Shown here: in pieces, positions 7,177 through 15,937 of the stretch
Numbering within the stretch: the first letter of the stretch is position 1
Layout of the letters: each line of letters starts with the position of its first letter
Source of the DNA: Paractinoplanes bogorensis
GTDB lineage: Bacteria; Actinomycetota; Actinomycetes; Mycobacteriales; Micromonosporaceae
Assembly: GCF_018829635.1 (NCBI RefSeq)
Contig: NZ_JAHKKG010000021.1
Location: 1-64,000 of the forward strand
Length of the DNA stretch: 64,000 nucleotides
Direction: 5' to 3'
Translations under genes and position numbers: made by a program
The notes under the pieces: model-generated
The model's input: only the letters and a program-made list of their open reading frames with translations
What the model was told of the DNA's origin: nothing
The model's database searches: none

Positions 7177-10062
7177 TCAGCGCCGCCGCGCGGCCGCCTT
7201 CCGAGCGGTCGTGGTCGACGCGTCCATCATGTCGGCGGCCGGGGTGTTCCCGAGCGCGGCCTGACGGGCGGCGGCCGCGTTGGCCGCCTTGGCGACCCGG
7301 GCCCGGTTGGTGGCCGAGTTCTTGGCCGTGGCGCCGGCCCGCGGCGCGTTCGCCGATCGCGTGGCCCGGGCGCGGGTGGCGGCCGACTCGTTCGCGGTGC
7401 TGCGCTTGGCCGTCGGGGTGGCCGCGGGCTTGTTGCCGCCGCGCGACACGACCGGGCTGAGCCCGGCCACCTTGGCCACCGCCGACCGGCTGCCCGCGCC
7501 GGTCGTGGCCTTGGGGGCAACCCCTTCCACCGCCGTACGGCCGAGAGCGCGCGGCGTCGTGGTCTTCCGAGCCGCCGTCCCGGTCGCCTTGGTGGCCGCA
7601 CTCCGGGCGGGGGCCGCCTTCCGGGCCGTGGTCCTGGCCGGGGCCGCCTTGGTCGCCGCCTTCTTTGCCGGCGCCTTCTTGGCGGCCGTCGCCTTAGTGG
7701 CCGTCGCCTTGGTGGCCGTCGCCTTCTTGGCCGCGGTCGCCTTGGTGGCCGTCGCCTTCTTGGCCGCGGTCGCCTTGGCCGGGGCCTTCTTGGCGGCGAC
7801 CTTCTTCACGGGCGCCTTCTTGGCGGCGGTCGCCTTGCTCGCGGTCGCCTTGACCGCCGTCGTCTTCTTGGCCGCCGTCTTCTTGGCCGCCGTCGCCGTC
7901 GCCTTGGTCGCGGTCGTCTTCTTGGCCGCCGTGGACTTGGTCGCGGTCACCTTCGTCGCGGTCGTCTTCCGCGCCGCCGTCGACTTGGCCGCCGCGGCCG
8001 TCCGCTTGGTCGCGGTCGCCTTCTTGGCCGCCGCCGTGTTCGAAGCGGCCGTCTTCCGCACCGCCGACGACCTGGCCGCCGCCTTCTTGGCCGGCGTGGT
8101 CTGCGCGGCCTTGGCCGTCGCCTTCTTGGCCGCCGCGGTCGCCTTGACCCCGGTCGCCTTGGCCGCGGTCCGGTTCGCCGTCGCGGTGGCGCTACGGTTC
8201 TCGCCCGCCTTGGCCGACGAGGCCGCCGCCCGGTTGGCCGAAGCGGTCGCGCTGCGGTTGTACCCCGACCGGCTCGTCGTGGCCGCCGCCTTGTTCGCCG
8301 CGGCCGCCGCCTTACGAGCCGCCGCGCCACCGGCCGTCGCCGCCTTCGCCGCCGTGGCCGCCTTGCGGGCGGCCGCACCGCCGGCGGTGGCCGCCTTGCT
8401 ACCGGCCGCGCTCTTGGCCGGCGTCGCCTTGGTAGCCGCGCGACCGGCCGGCGCCTTCTTGGCCGCGGTCCGGCTGGCCGGACCAGTCCCGCCCGCCTTG
8501 GCCGGACGCGCCGCCTTGGCCGCCGTGCCCCTGGCCCCGGTCGCCTTGACCGCGGTCTTCTTCGCCGCCGCAGCCTTGGTCGCCGTCGCCTTGGTGGCGG
8601 TCGCCTTGGTGGCGGTCGCCTTGGTCGCCGCGCTCTTGGACGCCGTGGACTTGGTGGCGGTCGCCTTGGCGGCCGTCGCCTTGGTCGCCGCGCTCTTAGC
8701 CGCACTGGACTTGGCCGCAGTCGCCTTGGCGGCCGTCGCCCTAGTCGCCGCCTTCGTCGCGGTCGCCTTGGCCGCGGTCGCCTTCGCGGCGGTCGCCTTG
8801 GTCGCGGTCGCCTTGGCGGCCGTCGCCTTGGCGGCCGTCGCCTTGGCGGCCGTCGCCTTGGTCGCTGTCTTCTTAGCGGCGCCCGCCTTGGTCGCCGTCT
8901 TGCTCGCTGTCGTCATCGCCCCAGCCTTGGTAGCCGCCGTCTTGGTGGCACCGACGCGGCCGGCCGCAACCTTGGCCACCCCGGTTGCAGTTCCCGCACT
9001 CTTGCCCGCCGCGCCCGCGTTCCCGCGAGACGCCGTGGTCTTCGACTTCGCGGCCGTGGGCCGCTTCCCCTTCGCCGACGCCGCCGACGACGTCGCGCTC
9101 CCCGCCGCCGGGTCGATGGTCGCCGTGGTCATGGCCGGCGACGTGCTGACCGCCGCCGAAGTCCGGCGAACACCCGCCCGTCCCCCACCGACCTTCGCCG
9201 CCAGCACCTTCGGAGATCCGGCCTGGGCCGCCACCGACTTACCGGTCCGCTGCCGGGGAGCAACAGCCTTCCCAGCACCCTTGGCCACACCCGTCCTGGC
9301 CGGACCCGCCTTGATCGCAGTCACCTTGACCGCGCCGACCTTGGCCGCGCCCGCCTTGATCGCAGTCGTCCTGGCCGTGCCCGCCTCAGCGGCACCAGCC
9401 TTCACCGATCCGGCCCGGCCCGCAGAAGCGGGAGTCTTCTTAGCCGTCCCCGCAGCCGCCGTAGCGGCACCGGTCTTACCAATCCCCGCGCGCCCCGCAG
9501 CCGTCTTGGCCACCCCCGCGCGACCCGCAGCCGCCGTAGCCACACCGGCCTTACCCACGCGCCCCGCAGCCGTCGTGGAAGCGCCGGCCTTGGCCACACT
9601 CGCCCGGCCCGCAGCGGTGATCGTCGTCTTGGCAGCCGCCGTCTTCACGGCACTCGCGCCCGACCCGGCCCGGCCCGCAGCCGGCTTGGCAACGGCGGCG
9701 CGGCCCGCAGCCGTCGTCGCCGTCTTGGCGGTACCCGCCCGGCCCGCGGTGGTCTTGGTCGCGGCGGCGGGCTTGGTGACGGACTTCGAAGCGACCGACT
9801 TCGCAACGACCGTCTTCGCAGCGGTCTTCGTCGCAGCGACCGACTTCGCAGCGACGGACTTCGCGGCGGAAGCGGCGGCCGGCTTAGCGGAAGCAGCGGC
9901 CCGAGCCGAAGCGGTCACGGTCTTGGGGGTCGCACCCCGAGCGGCCACCGTCCCCGATCGCGCGGCGGCGGAACGAGCAGCGGGCTCACGCGCCGGCGTA
10001 CGGGAAATGCGGTTTTTGTCCGCTCTAGTGGCAAGACTGGGGGCCTTTTTGGCAGCGGCCAT
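7177..10062 (-). CDS. Giant histone-H1-like Ala/Lys/Thr-repeat protein
   Basis: A 961-residue, very basic, almost entirely low-complexity protein made of AAK, KAT, TAKK and AAAGRAG motifs. It resembles the C-terminal tail of eukaryotic H1 and of bacterial H1-like and HU-tail proteins. I see no globular domain, signal peptide or membrane helix. Translation on this strand is supported by an excellent Shine-Dalgarno (AAGGAGGA, 8 bases before ATG at 10062), by the Lys/Ala/Thr bias and by the terminator after the stop. The N-terminus MAAAKKAPSLATRADKNRISRTP and the C-terminus DMMDASTTTARKAAARRR are the least repetitive parts. Likely role is nucleoid compaction by charge neutralisation; this is inference. 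The repetitive DNA (15-bp-like units around 7680-7900 and 8580-8870) could vary in length between strains. Confidence 0.8.
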   Translation of the reverse strand: MAAAKKAPSLATRADKNRISRTPAREPAARSAAARSGTVAARGATPKTVTASARAAASAKPAAASAAKSVAAKSVAATKTAAKTVVAKSVASKSVTKPAAATKTTAGRAGTAKTATTAAGRAAVAKPAAGRAGSGASAVKTAAAKTTITAAGRASVAKAGASTTAAGRVGKAGVATAAAGRAGVAKTAAGRAGIGKTGAATAAAGTAKKTPASAGRAGSVKAGAAEAGTARTTAIKAGAAKVGAVKVTAIKAGPARTGVAKGAGKAVAPRQRTGKSVAAQAGSPKVLAAKVGGGRAGVRRTSAAVSTSPAMTTATIDPAAGSATSSAASAKGKRPTAAKSKTTASRGNAGAAGKSAGTATGVAKVAAGRVGATKTAATKAGAMTTASKTATKAGAAKKTATKATAAKATAAKATAAKATATKATAAKATAAKATATKAATRATAAKATAAKSSAAKSAATKATAAKATATKSTASKSAATKATATKATATKATATKAAAAKKTAVKATGARGTAAKAARPAKAGGTGPASRTAAKKAPAGRAATKATPAKSAAGSKAATAGGAAARKAATAAKAATAGGAAARKAAAAANKAAATTSRSGYNRSATASANRAAASSAKAGENRSATATANRTAAKATGVKATAAAKKATAKAAQTTPAKKAAARSSAVRKTAASNTAAAKKATATKRTAAAAKSTAARKTTATKVTATKSTAAKKTTATKATATAAKKTAAKKTTAVKATASKATAAKKAPVKKVAAKKAPAKATAAKKATATKATAAKKATATKATATKATAAKKAPAKKAATKAAPARTTARKAAPARSAATKATGTAARKTTTPRALGRTAVEGVAPKATTGAGSRSAVAKVAGLSPVVSRGGNKPAATPTAKRSTANESAATRARATRSANAPRAGATAKNSATNRARVAKAANAAAARQAALGNTPAADMMDASTTTARKAAARRR

Positions 10063-10207
10063 CTGGGGTGTTCCTCCTTGCGAATGACTGCGCGAATGGC
10101 TGCGGGCCCGTCTCCGCGCGGAGACTGCGGCGATCGGTAAACGAGCAGCGATCAGTGATTCAGGTGGTCAGCGGTTCAGCGTGGACTCGGGCGGCGGGCG
10201 CCGGCGG

Positions 10208-10411
10208 TCAGCCGGCCTCCCCGGTCCAACGAGCGTCCTCGGCATCCCACTCGGCATTGCGCTTCTCGACCGTCTCGAGGGCACGCGAAGCTTCGTCGGC
10301 CGTGGGGAACGGGCCTAGTCGATATTGAGCAGGACAGACGTCGTCTCCGCTCTCGACCCGATGGTGGCGAAGGCACCAGAAGTAGCCTCCGCCGGGCCCA
10401 CTGTCGCTCAT
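10208..10411 (-). CDS. Small hypothetical actinobacterial protein
   Basis: 67 residues from ATG at 10411 (MSDSGPGGGYFWCLRHHRVE). The sequence has one Cys in a FWCLRHHRV segment and another in DDVCPAQYRLGPF, followed by a helix TADEASRALETVEKRNAEWDAEDARW. The spacing of Cys and His hints at a small metal-binding or SPOR-like fold, but I recognise no named family. An in-frame start at 10459 would add 16 residues and lacks a clear ribosome site. It lies alone between the H1-like gene and asd. Confidence 0.65.
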   Translation of the reverse strand: MSDSGPGGGYFWCLRHHRVESGDDVCPAQYRLGPFPTADEASRALETVEKRNAEWDAEDARWTGEAG

Positions 10412-10505
10412 GCAATCACTATGTCCCTCAAACCGAACATCCGCCACCGATTCGGGCAAAAAGTCCTAGATTTCCACATTGGAGGGTGAGGCGAGCACAA
10501 CAAAA

Positions 10506-10533
10506 ACCGCCCCGGCCGGGTGGCCGGGGCGGT
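10506..10533 (-). terminator. Intrinsic terminator of asd
   Basis: Perfect 12-bp stem ACCGCCCCGGCC (10506-10517) with GGCCGGGGCGGT (10522-10533) and a 4-base loop, 28 bases past the asd stop. On the minus strand it is followed by TTTTTGTTGT, a proper U-run and the most classical intrinsic terminator in the window. Confidence 0.9.
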
Positions 10534-10561
10534 GAATGAGCTAGAACGCGCGACGCGCGCG

Positions 10562-11584
10562 CTACAGCGAGGCGGCCACCAATTCGGCCACCTGCACCGC
10601 ATTGAGGGCGGCACCCTTGCGCAGATTGTCGTTCGACACGAAGAGGGCGATGCCGTTCTCGACCGTCTCGTCGGCGCGGATGCGGCCCACGTAGGACGGG
10701 TCTTGACCGGCCGCCTCGAGCGGGGTCGGCACGTCGGTCAGCACCACGCCGGGGGCACCGTCGAGCAGCTCGCGCACCCGGGCCGGGCTCAGCGGCCGGG
10801 CGAAGCGGGCGTTGATCTGCAGCGAGTGGCCGGTGAAGACCGGGACGCGCACGCAGGTGCCCGAGACGAGCAGCCCGGGGATGTCGAGAATCTTGCGGCT
10901 CTCGTTGCGGAGCTTCTGCTCCTCGTCGGTCTCGTCGCGGCCGTCGTCCACGATCGAGCCGGCCAGCGGCAGCACGTTGAAGGCGATCGGCTTGGCGAAC
11001 GAGCGCGGCGCCGGGAACTCGACGGCCGACCCGTCGTGGGTGAGTTCGGTGGCGCGGTCGCTGACCTTCTTCACCTGCTCGTCGAGTTCGCTCACGCCGG
11101 CCAGCCCGGCCCCGGAGACGGCCTGATAGGTGGTGGCGACCATCGCGACCAGCCCGGCCTCGTCGTGCAGCGGGCGCAGCACCGGCATGGCGGCCATCGT
11201 GGTGCAGTTGGGGTTGGCGATGATGCCCTTGGGCCGGTTGTGGATCGCGTCCGGGTTGACCTCGCTCACCACCAGCGGAACCTCGGGGTCCATGCGCCAG
11301 GCGGACGAGTTGTCGATGACCACGGCGCCGGCTTCGGCCACCCGCGGGGCGAGCTCTTTGGAGCTGCCCTTGCCGGCCGAGAACAGCACGATGTCGAGAC
11401 CGCGGTAGTCGGCGGTCGACGCGTCTTCGACCGTCACCTCGCCGCTTCCCCACGGAAGCGTGCGGCCCGCGCTGCGAGCGGACGCGAACAGACGGAGCTC
11501 ACCCAACGGGAATTCGCGCTCGGCCAGGATGCGCCGCATGACGCTGCCCACCTGTCCCGTCGCGCCCACAATGCCGATCCTCAT
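10562..11584 (-). CDS. asd: Aspartate-semialdehyde dehydrogenase
   Basis: Converts L-aspartyl-4-phosphate to L-aspartate-4-semialdehyde with NADPH, the branch enzyme for lysine/diaminopimelate, threonine and methionine. 340 residues from ATG 11584 (MRIGIVGATGQVGSVMRRIL), the normal start and length; a longer in-frame start at 11644 is not supported. The nucleotide-binding GATGQVG and the active-site segment IIANPNCTTMAAM with the catalytic Cys are present. The conserved VSGTCVRVPVFTGHS also fits. It is monocistronic here, without the usual neighbour lysC, and ends at a strong terminator. Confidence 0.96.
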   Translation of the reverse strand: MRIGIVGATGQVGSVMRRILAEREFPLGELRLFASARSAGRTLPWGSGEVTVEDASTADYRGLDIVLFSAGKGSSKELAPRVAEAGAVVIDNSSAWRMDPEVPLVVSEVNPDAIHNRPKGIIANPNCTTMAAMPVLRPLHDEAGLVAMVATTYQAVSGAGLAGVSELDEQVKKVSDRATELTHDGSAVEFPAPRSFAKPIAFNVLPLAGSIVDDGRDETDEEQKLRNESRKILDIPGLLVSGTCVRVPVFTGHSLQINARFARPLSPARVRELLDGAPGVVLTDVPTPLEAAGQDPSYVGRIRADETVENGIALFVSNDNLRKGAALNAVQVAELVAASL

Positions 11585-11696
11585 GCGCACAAAAGTACGG
11601 CCTGAACTGCGTACGGAGAAATCAGTTACCCGACCGTGTATCACATAGCGAGATTATTGTCCCACATATGAGGACGGCGGGCGTACGTTGCAAAGC

Positions 11697-12494
11697 ATGG
11701 CGACGTACACCCACGGTCATCACGAATCGGTCTTGCGCTCCCACCGGTGGCGCACCGCAGAGAATTCGGCGGCATACGTTCTGCCCCACCTTTCCTCCGG
11801 CGTCACGGTGCTCGACGTCGGTTGCGGCCCCGGCACCATCACCGCGGATTTCGCGAGCCTGGTCACCCCGGCGAGAGTTACCGCGCTGGAGGTCACCGAG
11901 GGCGCGCTCGACCTGGCCCGGGCCGAGATCACCCGGCGCGGTCTGACCAACGTCGACTTCGCGGTCGGCGACGTGCACCGGCTCGACTTCGCCGACGACA
12001 CGTTCGACGTGGTGCACGCGCACCAGGTGCTGCAGCATCTCGGCGATCCGGTGGCGGCACTGCGCGAGATGCGGCGGGTCACCAAACCGGGCGGGCTGAT
12101 CGCCGTACGGGACAGCGACTATGCGGCCTTCGCCTGGTATCCCCGGTTGCCCGAGCTGGACGAGTGGCTCGCCCTCTACGAGAAGGTGGCGCGGGGCAAC
12201 GGCGGCGAGCCCGACGCGGCGCGGCATCTGCTGGCCTGGGCCCACGCGGCCGGCCTGACCGAGGTGACGGCGACGTCGAGCACGTGGTGTTTCGCGACCC
12301 CGGCCGATCGCGCGTGGTGGGGCGGCATGTGGGCCGACCGCATCCTGAAGTCGGACATGGCGGCGACCGCCGAGCGCACCGGCGCCGCGACCCGCGACGA
12401 CCTCGAGCGCATCTCGGCCGCGTGGCGCGCGTGGGCCGACAACGCCGACGGCTGGATGTCACTGCTGCACGGCGAGATCGTCGCGAGAGCGTAA
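11697..12494 (+). CDS. SAM-dependent methyltransferase (UbiE/Methyltransf_11 type)
   Basis: 265 residues from ATG 11697. Motif I is VLDVGCGPGTIT near residue 40, followed by ALEVTEGALDLARAEI (acidic ribose contact), VGDVHRLDFADDTFDVVHAHQVLQHL (motif II) and REMRRVTKPGGLIAVRD (motif III). The C-terminal ~110 residues form the variable substrate cap (WYPRLPELDEWLALYEK). The substrate is unknown; ubiquinone/menaquinone or other small-molecule methylation are both possible from the fold alone. It is divergent from asd. Its last 24 bases, including the stop, are tandemly duplicated immediately downstream. Confidence 0.9.
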   Translation: MATYTHGHHESVLRSHRWRTAENSAAYVLPHLSSGVTVLDVGCGPGTITADFASLVTPARVTALEVTEGALDLARAEITRRGLTNVDFAVGDVHRLDFADDTFDVVHAHQVLQHLGDPVAALREMRRVTKPGGLIAVRDSDYAAFAWYPRLPELDEWLALYEKVARGNGGEPDAARHLLAWAHAAGLTEVTATSSTWCFATPADRAWWGGMWADRILKSDMAATAERTGAATRDDLERISAAWRAWADNADGWMSLLHGEIVARA

Positions 12495-12519
12495 AGGCGA
12501 GATCATCGCGAGAGCGTAA
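12471..12519. repeat. 24-bp tandem duplication across a stop codon
   Basis: Bases 12471-12494 (the last codons and TAA of the methyltransferase) recur at 12496-12519 with 23 of 24 bases identical and a period of 25. The second copy is outside the gene. It looks like a recent slippage or template-switch duplication. Confidence 0.85.
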
Positions 12520-12524
12520 GAACG

Positions 12525-13121
12525 TCAGGCGGTCGGCGGCCGGTACGCCCAGTGCCAGTTCTCCCGCGGCACGTTGTTGATGAAGCCGTACTTCTCGGCG
12601 TTGTCCCGCATCCAGGACAGCGCCTTCGGGTTCAGGTCGAGGTCGGTGGCCATGCCCCAGCCGTGCTCGCTGGTGCCGGGCTTGGCCGCCAGCCCGCCCT
12701 GGGAGTAGAGACCCTTGCGGCGGGCGAGATCAACCTGTTCCTCGTACGGGCGGTACGAGTCGGTGATGCCGATGTCGACGCCCTGGGCCTTGGCGTCCTT
12801 GATCATGCTGTTGAGCGAATCGGCGGCCGGCGCCCAGAGTTTGTGCCGGGTGTCGCCGACCCGTTCGAGCGCGTTGGCCGGGATCTTCCCGTTGCCGTAA
12901 GCGGCCAGTTCGGTCGGGACGCCCTTGCTGTTCAGCGTGTAGGTCTTGTTGCTGGTCTGGGCGACCGCGCTCTCCAGGGCACTGGCGAACGACCCGCCCT
13001 CGGCGGAAGACGCCGACTTCGTCGACTGGGCCTGCACGTTCCGGCCGGCCTGTTGCGTCTGCAGCGCGATCATGCGGCTCTGGATGTCCGCGATCCGCGA
13101 ATGGATTCCCTCGATCCCCAC
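12525..13121 (-). CDS. M15 family peptidase (D-Ala-D-Ala carboxypeptidase, VanY-like)
   Basis: 198 residues. The C-terminal ~100 carry the M15B zinc-peptidase signature: ITDSYRPYEEQVDLA, then SEHGWGMATDLDL (His and Asp zinc ligands) near residues 155-167, then ENWHW (third ligand) near 190. The N-terminal ~70 residues (GIHSRIADIQSRMIALQ then a Ser/Ala/Gln-rich stretch) have no signal peptide. They look like the disordered, helix-forming N-terminus of flagellar or secreted hook-associated proteins. A peptidoglycan-cutting role in flagellum or spore biology is possible in a zoospore-forming Actinoplanes-like host, but this is inference. Confidence 0.85.
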   Translation of the reverse strand: MGIEGIHSRIADIQSRMIALQTQQAGRNVQAQSTKSASSAEGGSFASALESAVAQTSNKTYTLNSKGVPTELAAYGNGKIPANALERVGDTRHKLWAPAADSLNSMIKDAKAQGVDIGITDSYRPYEEQVDLARRKGLYSQGGLAAKPGTSEHGWGMATDLDLNPKALSWMRDNAEKYGFINNVPRENWHWAYRPPTA

Positions 13122-13151
13122 GGACTCCTGTTCGGCACCCGTGCGGAAACC

Positions 13152-13748
13152 TTAGACAGGCAGCGCGATTGTGTGGCCCGTGTGCGCCACCTTGGCCTCG
13201 AGGTAGCGCCGGTTGGCCGGAGACGCGTGCACGGCGGTCGGCACCACCTCGCGTACGGAAATCTGGTTTTTCCGCAGTTGAGATACTTTGTCGGGATTGT
13301 TGGTCAGCAGGTCGATCGTGGTGGCCCCGAGATCGCCCAGCATCTGCGCCGCGACGGTGTAGGAACGCTGGTCGTCGCCGTGGCCGAGGGCCCGGTTGGC
13401 CTGGTAGGTGTCGAGGCCGGCGTCCTGCAGCGTGTACGTGTCGAGCTTGTTGTAGAGCCCGATCCCGCGCCCCTCCTGCCGCAGATAGAGCAGGTAGCCG
13501 CCGGTCGCGCCGATCCGCTCGACGGATTCGCGCAGCTGGGCGCCGCAGTCGCAGCGTTGCGAGCCGAACACCTCGCCGGTCAGGCACTCCGAGTGCAGGC
13601 GCACCAGCGGGAACTCGCCGGGCGTGCCGAGCCGGAGCGCGAGGTGCTCCTTGCCGTCGGACAGGCCGTCGAAGGTGATCATCTCGGCGGACGTCGCGAA
13701 GCCGTCGGCGAACTGCAGCGGCACGGTGACTCGGGTGCGTACGGGCAT
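13152..13748 (-). CDS. ribA: GTP cyclohydrolase II (stand-alone RibA)
   Basis: First step of riboflavin synthesis: GTP to 2,5-diamino-6-ribosylamino-4-pyrimidinone 5'-phosphate, formate and pyrophosphate. 198 residues. The zinc site SECLTGEVFGSQRCDCGAQL, the LRQEGRGIGLYNKL loop and DLLTNNPDKVSQL are all present. ATG 13748 (MPVRTRVTV) is chosen because family similarity starts there. No RibB domain is fused, unlike the bifunctional RibBA common in actinobacteria, so this may be a second copy outside the main rib operon. It lies 32 bp after the DUF3533-like gene on the same strand. Confidence 0.93.
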   Translation of the reverse strand: MPVRTRVTVPLQFADGFATSAEMITFDGLSDGKEHLALRLGTPGEFPLVRLHSECLTGEVFGSQRCDCGAQLRESVERIGATGGYLLYLRQEGRGIGLYNKLDTYTLQDAGLDTYQANRALGHGDDQRSYTVAAQMLGDLGATTIDLLTNNPDKVSQLRKNQISVREVVPTAVHASPANRRYLEAKVAHTGHTIALPV

Positions 13749-13780
13749 GTTCCCGTGATCGGCAGGACGGGTGCCGTCGA

Positions 13781-14911
13781 TCAGAGTTTTACCGGTTCGC
13801 GTCGTTCCGAACCTTCGAGCCGGTGCTCCAGGTCGAGGTCGACCTCGGAGGTCTGGTTCCGGCGGTTGGGCAGCATGTTGGTGATCAGCACGACCAGGCT
13901 GCCGATGCCGGCGTAGAGGGCGAGCACGATCAGGTGGCCCCGGATCTCGGCGGCCGGGAAGTACAGGTTGTCGCGGACGGCCTGCACGCCGGCGCCGGTG
14001 GGCAGGTTGGCCCCGAAGTAGCGGCCGAACGGGGGCAGGAACTCGGGCAGGATGCTGGCCCCCGAGATCACCGTGCCGAGAGTGAAGTACATGGCGCCGA
14101 TCAGCGCGCCGGCCGGGCCGAAGAGGGCCACCGCACCGGCCGTGGACGCGGTGATGGCCAGCGAGATCAGCGAGAAGATGCCGAGCATGTCGGTGCGGTC
14201 GGCGGTGATGCCCACGCCGAACCAGCCCATCGACCACAGCACCGCGGCGGCCGAGCCGACGGCGTAGACGGCCAGGATGCTCACGTGCGCGACGCCCCGG
14301 CGCCACGATCGACGCGTACGGGGGATCAGGCGGCCCAGTCCCAGCGAGGCGATCGTGCCACCGAGGGCGAGGGCCTGGGTGAGGAAGCCGAGCGAGACGC
14401 CGTTGACGTCGTCGTCGGGCAGCGGCACGACGTCGGTGATCGGTGGGGGCGAGTTCAGCTGCTGGGCCTCGGAGACGGTCATCCGGTCGCCCTCCTTGGC
14501 CAGGGCGGCCAGCTGGGCGGCGGCCTGCTGCTGCACCACGCTGGTGAAGGTGGTGCGCAGCAGCGAGGCGGCGGCCGGTCCGGCGGCCGAGGCGACGTAG
14601 AGATGCGGGCGCGTGCCGGTGATGTCGACCCCGCCGTAGACGTCCCGGCGCTTGATCGCGACCTCGAGGTCGTCGGCCGTGGCGTAGTCGGTGACCTTGA
14701 AATAGCCCCGCTCGGTGAGCAGCCCGGCCACCTCGGCCCGGTCGGCCGCCGGCGACACCAGGCCGACCGGCACGTGGTGCGGCTGGGCCTTGTGCCCCAT
14801 GCCGAGGTAGTACGCCGTCAGCCCGAGCTGGACGAGGACGCCGATCAGGCAGACCGCCAGCGCGAACCGCCGGAACTGCAGCACCGACTCGGCCGGTTGT
14901 TGCTCAGCCAC
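13781..14911 (-). CDS. DUF3533/ABC-2-permease-like membrane protein
   Basis: 376 residues from GTG 14911, which has GGGGGAG upstream; a longer in-frame start at 14962 is less likely. Layout: one N-terminal helix (LAVCLIGVLVQLGLTAYYLG), about 150 residues of extracytoplasmic domain (VPVGLVSPAADRAEVAGLL, then VYGGVDIT), then five or six helices from residue ~190 to 350. This is the architecture of the YhgE/Pip/DUF3533 relatives of ABC-2 permeases. The substrate is unknown. It ends in an acidic tail. It sits between a lysR gene and ribA, all on the minus strand. Confidence 0.78.
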   Translation of the reverse strand: MAEQQPAESVLQFRRFALAVCLIGVLVQLGLTAYYLGMGHKAQPHHVPVGLVSPAADRAEVAGLLTERGYFKVTDYATADDLEVAIKRRDVYGGVDITGTRPHLYVASAAGPAAASLLRTTFTSVVQQQAAAQLAALAKEGDRMTVSEAQQLNSPPPITDVVPLPDDDVNGVSLGFLTQALALGGTIASLGLGRLIPRTRRSWRRGVAHVSILAVYAVGSAAAVLWSMGWFGVGITADRTDMLGIFSLISLAITASTAGAVALFGPAGALIGAMYFTLGTVISGASILPEFLPPFGRYFGANLPTGAGVQAVRDNLYFPAAEIRGHLIVLALYAGIGSLVVLITNMLPNRRNQTSEVDLDLEHRLEGSERREPVKL

Positions 14912-14980
14912 GCCGCTCCCCCTTTCGGCCCGATATGTGAAAGTTTTACGGACGAAAGGCAATCATGAGACCGTTTCGGG

Positions 14981-15871
14981 CTAACCGACCTTCTCGTCGA
15001 GCAGGCTCAGCAGGGCCCGGGCCGCCGCACTGGGCCGCCGCAGCGCCGAGACGGCGACTCCGATCGGCCAGTCCAGGTCGGCTCCGGTCACGGTCTTCAG
15101 CACCAGCCCGGTGCGGTCGTCCGGCACCACGAACAACGGCAGAATCGCCACCCCCAGGCCTTCCCGTACGAAGTTGGCCCCGTTACCGATGTCGGTCACC
15201 TCGATCGCCACCTGCCGCTGCACCCCGGCCCCGGCGAAGGCCCGGTCGACGACCGTGCGGTTGCCGTAGCCGAGCGGGAAGTCGACGAACGCCTCGCCGG
15301 CCAGGTCGGCGATCCGCACCTCGGGCGCCGCGGCCAGGCGGTGACCGACCGGCAGCACGAGGTCGAGCCGCCGCGACTCGATCGGCCGGATCCGGATGTC
15401 CGCGGGCGGGCGGCCCGGCACCGACACGATCGCCACGTCGAGGGTGCCGTCGGCGAGACCGTCGAGCAGCCCGTCGGAGCCGCGCGGCGAGGCGATCAGG
15501 CGCAGCGTCACCTGCGGGTGCACGCGGTGGAAGGCGCCCAGCAGGGCCGGCACGTCGACCAGCGGGACCGAGGTCATGGTGCCTATCCGGACCGTGCCCC
15601 GCAGGCCGCCGCGCACCTCGTCGACGGCGTCGCGGGCCGCTCGTACGGCGTCGATCGCGGCCCGCGCCCGGGGCAGCAGCGCCTCGCCCGCGTCGGTCAG
15701 CTCGACCCGCTTGCTGGTGCGGTCGAGCAGCCGGGCGCCGAGTTCGTGCTCGAGCGATTTGATCACCGCCGAGACGCCGGACTGGACGACGTGCAGACGG
15801 GTCGCGGCGCGGGTGAAGCTGCGCTCCTCGGCGACGGCGACGAAGTACTCGAAGTGACGTAGTTCCAGCAC
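14981..15871 (-). CDS. LysR family transcriptional regulator
   Basis: 296 residues with the N-terminal winged helix (LRHFEYFVAVAEERSFTRAATRLHVVQSGVSAVIKSLE, split here as LRHFEYFVAVAEERSFTRAA and the rest) and a LysR substrate-binding domain (GTVRIGTM near residue 90, VEVTDIGNGANFVREGLG-like segment near 225). It is divergent from an MFS transporter gene, the classical LysR/target layout. The 66-bp intergenic region contains an ATCATCG-N4-CGATGAT inverted repeat. It probably controls the transporter in response to its substrate. Confidence 0.92.
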   Translation of the reverse strand: MLELRHFEYFVAVAEERSFTRAATRLHVVQSGVSAVIKSLEHELGARLLDRTSKRVELTDAGEALLPRARAAIDAVRAARDAVDEVRGGLRGTVRIGTMTSVPLVDVPALLGAFHRVHPQVTLRLIASPRGSDGLLDGLADGTLDVAIVSVPGRPPADIRIRPIESRRLDLVLPVGHRLAAAPEVRIADLAGEAFVDFPLGYGNRTVVDRAFAGAGVQRQVAIEVTDIGNGANFVREGLGVAILPLFVVPDDRTGLVLKTVTGADLDWPIGVAVSALRRPSAAARALLSLLDEKVG

Positions 15872-15895
15872 GATTCGTGATCGTAGCTAGCAGAA

Positions 15896-15913
15896 ATCAT
15901 CGTTGGCGATGAT
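15896..15913. promoter_or_regulatory. Inverted repeat between lysR and MFS genes
   Basis: ATCATCG (15896-15902) and CGATGAT (15907-15913) form a perfect 7-bp inverted repeat with a 4-base spacer, 24 bp before the MFS start. This is a candidate LysR binding half of the divergent promoter. Confidence 0.6.
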
Positions 15914-15937
15914 GCTCGCGCGAAGCAGTCTCGGGGC

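Noticed and set aside
7280..10087. A 935-codon open frame on the plus strand opposite the H1-like gene
   Set aside because: It is the Ala/Val/Leu antisense of the GCC/AAG/ACC-rich gene. It has no ribosome site, while the minus strand has AAGGAGGA and a terminator.
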